Shown here in pieces: positions 1 to 12,033 of a stretch of 64,000 nucleotides of DNA. The DNA is taken from assembly GCA_014529385.2 (NCBI GenBank), contig CM043970.1, positions 45,042,279 through 45,106,278 on the forward strand, given 5' to 3'. The first letter of the stretch is position 1, and each line of letters starts with the position of its first letter. This stretch comes from Adiantum capillus-veneris. Lineage: Eukaryota; Streptophyta; Polypodiopsida; Polypodiales; Pteridaceae. The notes under the pieces were generated by a model. The model saw only the letters and a program-made list of their open reading frames with translations. It did no database searches and was not told the DNA's origin. Position numbers and translations under genes: made by a program.

Positions 1-1392
1 GGTTTTTTCCCTAGCGTAGGTCTCTTCAAATGTGGGGCTCCTCAAATGTCAAGCTTTGCTATCTTATTTCACTGACATTGAGAACCACAAACATAATGGT
101 CATACCCTGGGACATAGTCGACTCGACTAGTGCACAGAGGCTACAAGAGGTTGTCAATCTCTCAACAAAAAACACACTCAGTCCCTAACTTACTCAAAAC
201 GCGTTGAACTACATGTTAGGCATCAAAGAGCAATCATGACACCGCAGGCAAATTTCAACGGTTCACCAACAACCAAACAAAGTCCAAACGAGAGATAAAA
301 CTTATAGGATGGGTAGAAAATGCCTAAAGACACATGAACATGCCCTGAAACTACCTTGACCACTTGTCGAATTTGTGCTTATTATCTACGGAGCAGATTT
401 GACCTAATCGCTTTCATCCAAGGGAAACCTCTAAAGCAATGTCTCCCAATAGCGCTCAAGACACAAGATCAACACCACACACGGCATTCAAAGAACCCCA
501 ACAAAACCACAACTCAAAGAGAAGTAATCCCCTAGGAATTTACAAGCACACACCTATCCCAAAGACCACCATGGAAACTAGGAAGCACCTAAACTAGCAT
601 AGATTTACAGCAAATGCCAACCAATGCATTTGAGAAATATAGTTCACCAAATAACTCTTAAAAACCACATTTTTGAAGTGTAGAAACACCACCAAAAAAA
701 GATCTGTCAAAACCTACCATACACTAAACTACCTGCAAGCTGCCATATGTTGTACCCTACAGGAAATAGATTATATCTCCTTAAATCATAACACGAAAAA
801 GCTACTTTATAGCACCTCTCTTTCTCTGTATTTTTTGAAATAAAATTTTTGAAGACCATAAATTTCAAATCTATACACCGCTATGTAGACATAGACGAGG
901 CTAGTCGAGGGCTAAAAACTGCATCAAAATGCATAGAGGACGCACCACGACCCAAGACCTACAAAATTATGATAGTTGACTGAATTTTTTATGTTATTAC
1001 ATGAGTTTTAATTATATACAAGCGACTTTTTTAAAAAATTATATACAAGCGACAATTCAAAAAACTCACTTACAGACACTTATATCAATCTATCAGCTGG
1101 CACTATACTAGCGAATTGCATTGCATGTACATGTGCTTGCTAAAGAAAGAAAAAAAACCCACAAAAAAAATTCCCACATATTATTTTGACATTGGTAATC
1201 ATGTCTATATGTACAAATTTATAAAAAATGGGATGTCCAAAATGCGCACAATAACGTGAACGCGGCAATTTCCTTCTTGCGAGCATATTTAGCTCTGAAT
1301 TTTATAAAATTTGATTATGTTTGATACCACCCACCGAGTTATAGCTCTATCTCCTACTCCACAAGTTCTTCAAGTATCCCCCTCCCCTCGGG

Positions 1393-1426
<34 letters not shown>

Positions 1427-2690
1427 TATGTATGTATAGAGAGAGAGAAAGAGAGTAGAGATTCAATGAAATTTTTAGATGGTTTTAGATCATAGATGCT
1501 TGATTTTCCTCACTCTCCATCTCATGTTCAAATTGCTACATCACTACAGAAAGCTCCATATAATTTTTTACATGTGCCACAGGGTTTCTTGAATCCTCAA
1601 ACCTAGAATTTTGTAAGTCTTTACATGACAAAATAATGGATCTTTTTTTCACCATACTCACAATTGTGAAAGTCTATTGGTCAACAAAGCGGTTGAAGGT
1701 TTGACAACTGTGCTTACACCTATTTGTGAGAGAAGATTTGATTGGAAAGTTTGATAATGGCCCAATAACAAGAATTTTTGTGTGTTGCAAACATAGAGAA
1801 TACACTTTAAGCTTAGCTACAAAGAAGATTGGTTCTCGCCACCAAATAGACAATGGAGGTTGTTGTGGCTGAAGGCAAAGAAAATGGTACTCACACAGAA
1901 TCTTTAGGATTATCCATGGACTAACACAAAGAAGTTATTTCTTGGAAGATGCTTAGGGGGGCATTACCAACAGGAGACATTTTAGTCTACCAAAAAAAAA
2001 AGGCAGAAACTTGTGCTTAGAGTGTAAAGCAATAATCAAAACCCCCTCCATTTATTCAAAGATTGTTTGATCTTGGGAGGTCTTGAAGGTAGAATTTGTA
2101 AATGGGTGCATAAAACTAGATAGATTCTTCTTTACAAGGATAATCTTAGTATATGAGAAACATTTTTCAATAACCAATCCACTTTGATTTACACACAAAC
2201 TATCGTCTATTCCTATCGGAAGAGAACTTGGAAATCAAGAAACCTTTAAGTTTCCAAAGGAAAATCTGTGATAGCTAAGTTTGAAGAGATCATGCAAGAA
2301 AGTAGAGAATGGATTCTCTCTTTTAGAAAAAACAAGGATTCTAAAAGAGTGGAAGCAAGCGCTTTTAGACAAAAAGAGAGTGCTTCCTGTGGGCTTCTTG
2401 TTTCCAGACAAATCACAACTTGAATGGACTATATGACAGTGGCTTAGAAAAGGCATATCATGTGTACATCCTTTTGTATCTTTTGAGCTTCCCTCCCCAA
2501 AGCACAAACTATGCTTGAGGCTTAATGTACATTCTTTCCTATGATAATACAACACTACCATTCATTCCCATTGAGGTCATACGTGGTAGCCAAATGGTAT
2601 GCTTTTTTCCAGTTAAGGTTGCTTTTGTTCTAGAATTGAGTTAGATAAATTACTCTTTTATTGTTATTTTTTACATATTAGTATATATAC
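1..2690. other. AT-rich spacer without recognisable gene
   Basis: I see no coding region here. Open frames are short and lack any family signature; the longest, 108 codons on the minus strand at 2235-2561, has no recognisable motif. The only structured parts are a compound microsatellite at 1394-1456 and a short duplication of attatatacaagcgac around 1012-1053. Confidence 0.6.
1394..1456. repeat. Compound microsatellite (CT)n(CA)n ... (GA)n
   Basis: A CT run passes into a CA run, then a short atatgtatgtat stretch, then a GA run. Its ends are partly complementary (CT against GA), so a hairpin is possible. Confidence 0.9.
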
Positions 2691-3110
2691 CACTAGGTTG
2701 GTAACCTAACAGGACATCAAATTGTCCTTTTAGGAGTTTGAAAAAAAACTCCAAACTTGTATGAAATTCATTCGTTTTGAAAATCCTTTCTTGTGCTTGA
2801 AGTTAAGATACCATTACTTTTATGGAAAAAGCAATTCCTCACTATTTGGTCTCGATAAGTCTCCAAAGTTGATGTGCCATAGCATTTCCCGCAAAAAAAT
2901 ATTTTTTTGCAATCTATTGCATACTAAGAAGGCTTAGTATGTTTCGAGACCATATCATAATTTTTTCCATACTTTTCAATGAGTTAGTAATCATAGTATG
3001 TTGTTCTTTTAGCCTCACCAATTCTGCCTTGCGATAAATAATAAGGATAAAAAAGTTGTATTTTTCCTTATGCTAACATCTCATCAAAGATTATATAGCC
3101 ACACTCATTG
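2691..3110 (-). mobile_element. Diverged partial copy of the CACTAGGTTGG TIR element, inverted
   Basis: It starts with cactaggttggtaacctaa, the reverse complement of the right end of the element at 6205-7523, and stays alignable with that element's reverse complement for about 400 bases (shared ctccaaagttgatg and a caatg-gtt-gt-atca block). No matching far end was found, so the copy is truncated or decayed. The right limit is approximate. Unlike the other copies, no TTAA precedes the end. Confidence 0.55.
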
Positions 3111-4840
3111 GTATTGCTAAGAACATGTTTTCTTAGGTTCCCATGCACCTTTGGGGTGTGTTTGATTTAGTTCAGATGCTATAGACCAAGAGTGTATTCA
3201 ACTGAAGGGAACTCTCCATAAGTCTTTACATTCACAAGTAGCCATGGACCACTTGAAAAACATACAAAAGAACTAAAACAATGAGCATAAAAATATACGT
3301 CACATTCTAATTTTTTCAATCGCCTAGAGAATACTCAATATAAAGATAAATTTAGAGATCATGATTATATATGCATATAAGTTGTGCATAGCTAACCATT
3401 CAAATTAATAATACTATAAAGATTAAAGTTATTAATGTAGAATGGCTCTAATTCTTTTTGAGTCGAAAGACTCAACCATGCATGTAAAGTTTGCTATATG
3501 CGATGCCCCAAAACTCAAGGAAGAATCATGTTATCAAACCTATGTGCATAATCAAAATTTTCTTTGGATATTATTAGTCACTAAAAACATCATGAACGTT
3601 AAATTTTGGCAAAAAAAACATCGTATTAGAGAGTTTGAGACTTTAGAGCCAATATGGGAGTCACCCATCTCTTAAAGATTTGACCATGCGGACAAATCTC
3701 AGATTGTTTTTTAAAACCAAAGTCTTCCACAAGGTAATACTTGAAAATAGCTTCCTAGCTATACTCTCAAAACTTTGGCTAAGATTTGACCATGTGGTCA
3801 AATATTAAGCTCTTGTTGAAAGTGGAAATTGCGATATTCCCCAATTCATTAATATGATGTTAAAAAATCAAACTTAGAAAATTCTTGGATCTAGTCATAA
3901 CTTTCACAATAACAATTTGATTCTCCTTGGAAGCATGAACACATGTTGAAAACTACTAAAATGTTCTAGAACTATAGATCTCACAAAGATGAGTTTTAAT
4001 GAATTATAGGTACAATTCATTGATAAGAGGTCAAAATAAACACATATTTTTAAAAAAAATTAGGTTAAATAATGCTTTGCAAAAATAAAGTTAAAGTTAG
4101 AATTAATGTCCAAAAGAATTGTCTTTTTTTTTGCTCATAAAACAACTTTGTGGATACATAATCTGAAAGTTGTTTTTTGAAAATCCTCAAATAATGCAAG
4201 GAAAATGGTCACTAAACAGGACATAGTGTTAAAAAGTATATATTAACGATATGCTAAGCTCATAAAAACTGTTGGCTAAAAGAAGACCCTGGGATTATAG
4301 GGTCCAAGTGAATCTCCTTCAATCCTAAGCTCCCCTCATTCGAGTGCTTCTAATGGTTTGGCATACTTATGGACCAGCTCATTTGTGTTACTGTTAGGCG
4401 TAACATTTATTGTAGACCCAAGGAGTAGAGAGGGACTTGGGATAATCAACGCGATTATCCATGTGAAGATCCAGTGTTTTGGTGGCATGCAATAGCGAAC
4501 CAAGATCAAACCTGGGCCATTATGACATGCGATATGATAAGACACGACATAGCTCTTCTCCCTAACAATAGAGGAGTTTACGACAAGCTATTAGGACATT
4601 ACATTGGATCTAGCAAGGGTACATGGGATAGGGTAGCAATGGGGAGGTCTATGAGCATTATGCTAGGAAATGTTGATATGAGCAGACAAAGTTTGAGCGT
4701 AATAATGACTTAGGGTTTAATTTCAAGTTACAATTACATAACAAGTTTGGAAACACTCTCTTTATCGTGATTGAGAGAAAGAATGTCTCTGAGTTTTTTT
4801 CAAACAACAAAAGGTAGAGAAATAAGGCCTATCGATGGCA
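3111..4840. other. AT-rich spacer, no recognisable gene
   Basis: Only short frames occur: 77 codons at 3442-3675 (+) and an overlapping pair at 4336-4545 (-) and 4474-4713 (+). None shows a family motif. The 4280-4720 stretch is less AT-rich than its surroundings and might be an old coding relic, but I cannot identify it. Confidence 0.5.
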
Positions 4841-4844
4841 TTAA

Positions 4845-6200
4845 CACCAGGTTGGTAATGGGACACTTTTATATCCTAAGACACTTTTATGTCCTCTTAA
4901 GTGACCATTTTACTTGAATTATTTGAAGAGTTTGAAAGTGAATTTCTAAGTGCTATATATCCACAAAGTTGCCTTATGAGTTGTAAAAAACTTGACACTT
5001 TTTTGGAATATTGATCTCACTATTAACTTTACTCTTGTACAATATTTTTGAACCTAAACTGTTTTTTTTATTAAAAAAAACTGTTTAAACTTTACTCTTG
5101 TACAATATTTTTGAACCTAAACTGTTTAAAAAACGGGTCTTGTTTTTGGCTTTTTTTCCAAATTTCTGTAACCATACCACTCTAAAATTCATGTTTATGA
5201 GGTTTAGATTTAAAAAGGATTAGCCTTCGTAATTCTCAACATATTCTGATGTTTCTAGGGAGAATTAAGTATTAAAGTTGAAAGTTATGATCAGATTACA
5301 AGAATTACCTAATTATGTTTTTAGGTCAAATTTAGCACTTCTATGATTATTTTAGTGGCTTTCTTGATATCCAAATGCAATTTTGGTTGTGTAAGTGATA
5401 TGTGTACGTAACATAAAGCTAATCTTCTTTTTGTGACACTTACTACCTTATATAGCATAGTATATCACAATGGTTGAGTTTTTCAATTGCAAAAGAATAC
5501 GAGACATTTTAGTCTAGCAAGTATGACTTTCTCAATACTACTAGTTTATTAGATCAATTGTGTGTATTTTGTAGATAGTAACCATATCTAATCATAAACC
5601 TCAATTTTGGCTTAGATATTGAGTAGCTTTTATGGGATTCTACAATTCAGAATGCTATACCCAATTTTTTTATGTTTGTTGTATTTAGCACTTCATCATT
5701 GTACCAAAGGTTTCATTTGATCAGAGATCTATCATTCTTTTGGCATGCTCCATGGCTCCTTTTGAATTCAAAAGCCCAAAAGGAAACCAATTAAGAAACC
5801 ACGTATATAGTATTTATATTGAGCGTAATTATTGAAACTTTGATCATAGGTCCACAGAATGGAAAAATTGTAACTTTTTTGTACCTATTTTTTATGCCAA
5901 ATAAAAAAATAATGAGGCAAAAGCAACCATATGTTTTGATCACCAACCCATTGAATTTAATGGAGAATTTTATCTCATGTCCTTCAAAAATCCCCAATCT
6001 CATTTATATACTATAGATCGTAAGAAATGGTTGTTTTGGGCAAAATGGAACGATCCATCCACTTTGGAGGCTTGTTGTGAACAAAAGACGAATAAATTTT
6101 ACAAGTTTCTCACTTTTTCTATATGTATTCTACTATGGCTTTGGACTTTTTTTTCAAACCCTGAGAGGACACTTTATCCTATTAGGTTACCAACCTAGAG
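4845..6200 (+). mobile_element. Non-autonomous TIR element, copy 1 (1356 bp)
   Basis: The left end reads caccaggttggtaatgggac and the right end ggttaccaacctagag, which are imperfect inverted repeats of each other. TTAA lies immediately outside both ends (4841-4844 and 6201-6204). The interior aligns along its length with the copy at 6205-7523. No frame resembles a transposase, so this would be moved in trans. Inside, a stretch of about 40 bases (aaactttactcttgtacaat... to aaactgttt) is duplicated at about 5026-5070 and 5088-5127. Confidence 0.75.
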
Positions 6201-6204
6201 TTAA

Positions 6205-7523
6205 CACTAGGTTGGTAATGGGACACTTTTATGTCCTGTTAAGTGACCATTTTCCTTGAATTATGTCAAGAGTTTCAAAATGGATTTTGAGGTGCTATCT
6301 GTCTAGAAAGTTGTCTCATGAGCTGAAAAAACCTCGACATTTCTTTGGAATATCAATTCCATCTTTAACCTTGTCCTTGCACAACATTTCACAATCTAAA
6401 CTGTGTGAAAAAACGGGTCCTGTTTTTGGCTTTTTCAACTTTTTGCAACTATACCACTCTAGAATTCATGTTTGTGAGGTCTATAATGCTAGAGAACTAT
6501 CTTTAGTAGTCCTCAACATGTCCTGATGCTTCTAGGGAGAAATAAATGTTAAAGTTGTAAGTTATGACCAAATTACAAAAATTGTCAAATCCTGTTTTTT
6601 AGCCAATTTTAGCTCTTCTATGATTTTTTTGGTGGCTTTCATGATATCCAAATGCACTTTTGATTTTCTATGTCGCATATTGTAACATAAAGCTAATATT
6701 CCTTGAGTTTTGGGGCACCTAATACCCTATTTTTCATAGTAGACAACGATGGTTGATTTTTTCAATTATAAAAGAAAACGAAACATTCTAGTATATCAAG
6801 TATAGATTTTTCAATATTGTTAGTTTCTTGTGACAACTACATGCATTTTGTAGGTAGTAACCATATCTAGTCATAAGGATCAAATTTGGCTAGATATTGA
6901 ATAGTTTCTATGGGATTCTACAACTCATAATGTTGAACACGGGTTTTTCATGTTTGCTGTATTTAGCACTTCATCTTTGTCCCCAAGATTCCCCTTGGTA
7001 AGAGATATATTATTCTTTTGACATGCTCCATGGATCCTTATGAGGCTAAAGGACAATAGGGAACTAAGAAAAGATGCATATATTATTTGTATTGAGCGTG
7101 GCTATAGAAACTTTGAAGATAGGTTTGCAGAATGGTAAAAATTCAACTTTTTTGTACCTATTTCTTTTGGAAAAACAAAAATAGTGAGTGAGAAGCAATC
7201 ATATGTTCTGATCACCAACCCATTGAAGTTAACTAGGGAATTTATCTCAAGTCGTACAAAAATCCCTAATCTTATTTTTATGCAACAAAAGGTAAGAAAT
7301 GACTGTTTTGATGAAAATGTACTGGTCCATCAACTTTGGAGGCTTGGTGTGACCAAAAGATGAGAAATTTTACAAGTTTCTTATTTTTTCCATGTATAGT
7401 AGGCCTTGAACTATAACCTCATGAAAGGATTTTACAAAATGAGTGGATCTACTATGGTTTTGAAGGTTTTTTTCAAAACCCTGAAAGGACACTTTTATGT
7501 CCTGTTAGGTTACCAACCTAGTG
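6205..7523 (+). mobile_element. Non-autonomous TIR element, copy 2 (1319 bp)
   Basis: The ends are cactaggttggtaa and ttaccaacctagtg, a perfect inverted pair. TTAA sits outside each end (6201-6204 shared with copy 1, and 7524-7527). A 20-base subterminal motif, ggacacttttatgtcctgtt, occurs near both ends in the same orientation, so the ends combine inverted termini with a direct subterminal repeat. The interior has only short frames; the longest, 87 codons at 6263-6526, is not recognised. The TIR begins CACTA, but the 4-bp TTAA target is not the 3-bp duplication of CACTA elements, so the superfamily is left open. Confidence 0.8.
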
Positions 7524-7527
7524 TTAA

Positions 7528-7735
7528 CAAAGCCCCCTACAATGCACGTGACAATGCATCGAATATGTTCACTATCTAGCCCAATACATAGATGAACAAA
7601 ATACTACCATAGAAAATTTTTAAAGTTAATTTATAATACTATGTACCTTTTTTTGTAAAGGACAAAGTAGTATGTGAACATTTCTTTCTTTTTTTTTCTC
7701 TGTACGCGCGCGCGTGTTTGAGAGAGAGAAACGTG

Positions 7736-7810
<75 letters not shown>

Positions 7811-8834
7811 CATGCATTAGTTCTTTTATAATAGCGAAGGTCTTGATTTGGCTATTTATCTCAGCATTATGACCTGAACATTATGTGAGACTTAAATCTA
7901 CAAATCCTCGTAAAACCAAAGAATTTTACTTTAAATAAAGCATCCACATGCCTCATATATCACCCAACTAAGAGATGTTTGACTTAAAAATGATCTAATC
8001 TAGATTCCTAAGATATTTATATTTACACAAAGTAATTCATTGAATATTCCTATACATGACAATATGAGAGATATAAACTTTAATCATTTTGACTATATCA
8101 TTGCATTTAAAATGTCCCAAAATCAAGTAAATATCCATACGTCTCATTATGAGTTTAGAGACCTAAAAACGAAGTAAAAAAATTCAAAACTTTAAACCAA
8201 TCTAATTTTTTACAGTTGTAGGAGGAGGTATTGATCACAATCCACGTCACTTGAAACCTGAGTATCAACCAATAGGTTGCACCTTTTTGCTACTAGTCTA
8301 GTATTAATTTGAAATTTTATTGTTGTCCGGGAAACTCATACATAAAGCACACCTGCCCCTTTAGAGAAATGGATAGGCAAACGTTCATTAGAAAATCTTG
8401 GAGGTCTTTTGGAGGGCCTTTTAGTAGAGAGAAAAAAAAGAGCTTCTCCAATGAGAGAAGGGCCCACGTTACGTAGAAAAATAGGTTGAGATTAGCAAAA
8501 GTATAAAAAAGGTATTACCTACTCATTCAATGAGACAACGATCCTAAAAAGACTATCACCTTTTCATTGAATGTGATTGTCTTTTTCACGAGGTCGGTGC
8601 CACTCATTCAATATGGCTTTCAACATCATTGAAATTTTAAAAAATCACAAAACTGTCAACTAGTGTCAGAATTTGATAATTTTCACATTGTCAGTGCGTC
8701 TAAAACTCCCAAAAACCTAAAAATTGATTGTCTACTTACCCTGTTCTAACACCCGGAGAGGGAGAAAATATCCAAAACCCATAAAAAAAGGTTTTAGTCG
8801 AACGGCGCACGAGGGCACTCTTACTTCTTGGTGC
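7528..8834. other. AT-rich spacer with a long GA microsatellite
   Basis: Apart from a CG run (about 7706-7715) and the GA run at 7739-7809 there is no gene or repeat I recognise. The right limit is where homology to gypsy pol begins abruptly, which marks the truncation point of element A. Confidence 0.6.
7739..7809. repeat. (GA)n microsatellite
   Basis: About 35 GA units. It produces spurious Ser-Leu frames on the minus strand that should not be annotated as genes. Confidence 0.95.
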
Positions 8835-11800
8835 AGAGTCATTAAGGAGCAGGCTCTACTCAAGGAGGTAAGAAAGCTTCTAGCAGCAGGTTTCATTTAT
8901 CCAGTGGAGAATTCAGAGTGGGTCTCTCCTGTTGTTGTCACTCCTAAGAAAAATGGCAAGTGGAGGGTGTGTGTGGATTACCGTCCACTCAATGAGGCAA
9001 CAAAAAGAGATCACTTTCCCCTCCCATTTCAGGATGAGATACTAAATGAAGTAGCTGGTCATGAGAAGTACACTGTGTGTGATGGCTACTCGGGTTACTT
9101 TCAAATAGGTATCGCATTGGAGGATCAATTGAAAACAACCTTTATCACTCCTTGGGGTTGTTATGCTTTTAGAGTCATGCCATTTGGCCTGACAAATGCT
9201 CCTGCAACTTTCCAACGCTTCATGAATATGGTGTTTCAAGCATTCTTTGGAAAGTCCATTAGGGTTTTTATTGATGATTTTTGCATTTATAGCTTAAAAT
9301 CATTGCATCTACAAAGGGTAGAAGAAGGTTTAAAGAAGCTCTATGACATGGGAGCTCAACTCAACCCCGACAAGTGCCACATAGGTGAGGATGAAGTGAT
9401 CTTGCTCGGTCACAAGGTTTCCTATAAGGGCATTGAGGTGGATCCTTCAAAGGCAAAGGCTCTTATTGAGCTCCCCTCACCCAAGAATCTCAAAGAGGTC
9501 ATATCATTCATTCAAAAAGTGAAGTATATGTCACGCTTCATTCACTTAGCCTCGGAGTTGCTTCATCCTTTGCAAAAGTTGACACAACAAGTAGAATTTG
9601 CATGGTCTGATGAGCTTGAAGAGTATTTTTGTAACATTAAAGTCATTTTGTCAGAGCTACCAACACTCATGCCTCCTTGTTGGGAGTACACATTCTTTGT
9701 TAGCTCTAGTGCTGGGAAAGAAACAATTGGTGCAGTTTTGCTACAACAAGATCCCTATAGTACCAGGATGCGGCCCATCTACTTTGCTAGTAGGGTCATG
9801 AATGCTTTAGAGAGAGGCTACACGGAGACAGAACTCATGATGCTTTCTCTCATGTTTGCGATAAGAAAGTTTAGATCCTACTTGCTCCCAAAACCTTTTG
9901 TAATCCTCACCACAGAGAATTTGTTCCCTTGGGTCTCATCTCAAATGAATCTTAGTACTAGGATCTCAAAGTGGATTATGGAGTTGCAAGAGTTTCAATA
10001 CTCTTTCAAGGTAGAAGATAGTGTGCGTGCACAATTGGCAGGGATTCTCACTTATAGGGTGCATGAAAAGGAGATTAAGGTGCCTGAAGTAAAGACCCTA
10101 CCATTGCCACCACCAAAAAGTATTCCTAATGCTTTTACCTTGTTCTTTGATGGAGCTTTTCGTCGAGCCACAGGAAAAGCAGGGGGAGGGCTAGTGTTGC
10201 TCAACCCAAGTGGAGAGGTGGTCATGAAAGAGAAGTTCAATCTACCAAGTTCAGCTAGCAACAATGAAGCAGAATATGACACACTACTTCATGGTTTAAA
10301 AATATGCATTGGCCATGGTATACAACGCCTCATGGTAAAGGGAGATGCACTTCTCATTGTTAAACAGATTTTAGGCATTTGGGCATGCAAGAATGAAACC
10401 TTACGGACAAAAGTTCATGCCATTCGTAGATTGTTTAATCAATTTGAAGAAGTGCAACTATATCATATTCCTAGGAAACAGAATGAAGATGCCGATTTAC
10501 TTGCACAGCAAGTAGTTACATGTGTTGAGAAAGAAGTGCAGGTCATCATGGTGGCAGCAACTGTCAAGCAACTGAGATACCAGGGATTGGAGTCATTGAC
10601 TCCCATTATTAGCTACATTTTGGAGGGCGAGTTTCCACAAGACTTCACGAAGGCTCAGAATAGGAGACTCATGAAGAAGGCAAGCGCATATCTCTTCCTA
10701 GAAGGCTCCCTCTATCAAAGAGGGAGGGATCAAGTATGCAGAAGAGTACCAACTATTGAGGAAATTCCAGCCATTCTAAAAGGTTTGCATGAAGAAGCAT
10801 GTGGTGGTCATTTTGCCCAAGAATTAACTGTGAAGAATATTTTGCTTGCGGGGTATGTTTGGCCAAGTCTGCATGTGGATGTCCAACATTGGTGTAAAAG
10901 TTGTCACAATTGTCAGGTAAATGGGAATAGAAGATTGGTTTATGGTCCAAGGCAAATCGTGCTTGCAAATGGACCGTTTGAAAAGTGGGGCATTGATGCT
11001 ATGGGTCCTCTGCCTAGGACAAAAAATGGTAAACTCTACATTCTAGTGGCTGTAGACTATATGACTAGGTGGGTGGAAGCACAAAGTGTGGCAAAGGTAA
11101 ATGAGAAGACAGTGAGCAAATTCGTCTACACCCACATTTGTTGTAGATTTGGCACACCTTTGGAGATTGTTTCTGATAATGGTCCAGGGTTTAGAAAGGG
11201 ATTGCTCACAGAAGTCTGTGAAGAACTTCACATTCTACATCGTCATAGTACACCCTACTATCCCCAATCAAATGGTTTGGCAGAAAAAGCTAATGGTGTC
11301 ATTGCAGGCATCATTAGAAAGATGGTGAAAAACAAGACAAAGTTGTGGGATGACCTCTTGGATGGTGCCTTGTGGGCATATCGAACCACATATAGGGATG
11401 CCACGGAGTTCACACCATTTCACTTGGTCTATGGTCAAGAGGCTTTACAGCCAATTGAGCTAAACATTCCAACAATGCGACTTCATGGCAAATCAGCACA
11501 AGATGATCAAGAAGCATGGATGGATCGACTTCTTACCTTAGCTGAGCTTGAGTGGAAAAGAGAAGCAGCATACGAGTGCTATAAGAGGAAATCCACACAG
11601 ACAAAGGAGAAGCTTGACAAGAAACTGAAGGACAAAGGCATTAATGAAGGAGATCTTGTGCTAAGGTATGACAATCGACTTGATAATCGTTTTGATGCCA
11701 AATTTGAAACAAGATGGCAGGGGCCATACATAGTCAAGAAGGCTTTCAATTCAAGTTACTATCAACTTATGGACTTGAATGGGAAAGAGCACTCCAGGAA

Positions 11801-12005
11801 GATAAACAGCTATCGCTTGAAACCTTACTTGAGTCGCCTTCTACCAAAGGATCTACCAGAGCAAAAGGCAACTATCTCATGTAAGTATTGTTCCATGAAG
11901 TATGAGTGTAACACAAACCAAAATTCCAAGGGGCCAAACAATGAAGATCTCGTCAAGGACTCTGAAGCACTCTCTTTGGAAAAGATGCTCTATGATGGTA
12001 CATGA
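8835..12005 (+). CDS. pol: Gypsy Pol: reverse transcriptase, two RNase H domains, integrase (5'-truncated)
   Basis: One uninterrupted frame of about 1056 codons. In order: RT (VDYRPLN, FGLTNAPATFQ and the FIDDF catalytic pair), the RT-linked RNase H with degenerate catalytic residues (FVSSSAG where an Asp is expected, TTEN for TDH), a second archaeal-type RNase H with its four acidic positions present (FFDGA, NNEAEYD, VKGDAL, NEDADLL), integrase zinc finger (HEEACGGH ... CKSCHNC), integrase core (WGIDAMGP, SDNGPGF, NGLAEKAN) and a GPY-type tail (RWQGPYIV). A second RNase H is typical of the Tat group. The frame is open back to 8724, but 8724-8834 is not homologous to the sister elements, so I start at the first shared codon. 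There is no chromodomain. This is the only intact RT in the window. Confidence 0.85.
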   Translation, partial: RVIKEQALLKEVRKLLAAGFIYPVENSEWVSPVVVTPKKNGKWRVCVDYRPLNEATKRDHFPLPFQDEILNEVAGHEKYTVCDGYSGYFQIGIALEDQLKTTFITPWGCYAFRVMPFGLTNAPATFQRFMNMVFQAFFGKSIRVFIDDFCIYSLKSLHLQRVEEGLKKLYDMGAQLNPDKCHIGEDEVILLGHKVSYKGIEVDPSKAKALIELPSPKNLKEVISFIQKVKYMSRFIHLASELLHPLQKLTQQVEFAWSDELEEYFCNIKVILSELPTLMPPCWEYTFFVSSSAGKETIGAVLLQQDPYSTRMRPIYFASRVMNALERGYTETELMMLSLMFAIRKFRSYLLPKPFVILTTENLFPWVSSQMNLSTRISKWIMELQEFQYSFKVEDSVRAQLAGILTYRVHEKEIKVPEVKTLPLPPPKSIPNAFTLFFDGAFRRATGKAGGGLVLLNPSGEVVMKEKFNLPSSASNNEAEYDTLLHGLKICIGHGIQRLMVKGDALLIVKQILGIWACKNETLRTKVHAIRRLFNQFEEVQLYHIPRKQNEDADLLAQQVVTCVEKEVQVIMVAATVKQLRYQGLESLTPIISYILEGEFPQDFTKAQNRRLMKKASAYLFLEGSLYQRGRDQVCRRVPTIEEIPAILKGLHEEACGGHFAQELTVKNILLAGYVWPSLHVDVQHWCKSCHNCQVNGNRRLVYGPRQIVLANGPFEKWGIDAMGPLPRTKNGKLYILVAVDYMTRWVEAQSVAKVNEKTVSKFVYTHICCRFGTPLEIVSDNGPGFRKGLLTEVCEELHILHRHSTPYYPQSNGLAEKANGVIAGIIRKMVKNKTKLWDDLLDGALWAYRTTYRDATEFTPFHLVYGQEALQPIELNIPTMRLHGKSAQDDQEAWMDRLLTLAELEWKREAAYECYKRKSTQTKEKLDKKLKDKGINEGDLVLRYDNRLDNRFDAKFETRWQGPYIVKKAFNSSYYQLMDLNGKEHSRKINSYRLKPYLSRLLPKDLPEQKATISCKYCSMKYECNTNQNSKGPNNEDLVKDSEALSLEKMLYDGT

Positions 12006-12020
12006 ATATACCATCATCCT

Positions 12021-12033
12021 GGGGGAGGGCTAA
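12021..12033 (+). other. Polypurine tract of element A
   Basis: Gggggagggctaa immediately precedes the LTR start TGATAGCC. The same tract stands at the equivalent place in B and C. It would prime plus-strand DNA synthesis. Confidence 0.8.

Noticed and set aside
2235-2561. 108-codon minus-strand frame
   Set aside because: No family motif, AT-rich surroundings, no sign of exon structure or conservation.
4845-7523. Assignment of the TIR family to CACTA (En/Spm) or piggyBac
   Set aside because: CACTA elements make 3-bp duplications and piggyBac termini differ; the evidence supports only TTAA flanks and the given TIR.
7626-7817. Ser-Leu repeat reading frames over microsatellites (also near 28087-28676, 51488-51802, 53080-53945)
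   Set aside because: They are translations of (CT)n/(GA)n runs and lack any non-repeat coding signal.
8724-8834. N-terminal 37 codons of the open frame of element A
   Set aside because: Not homologous to B or C; this is spacer sequence fused to the truncated pol by chance.
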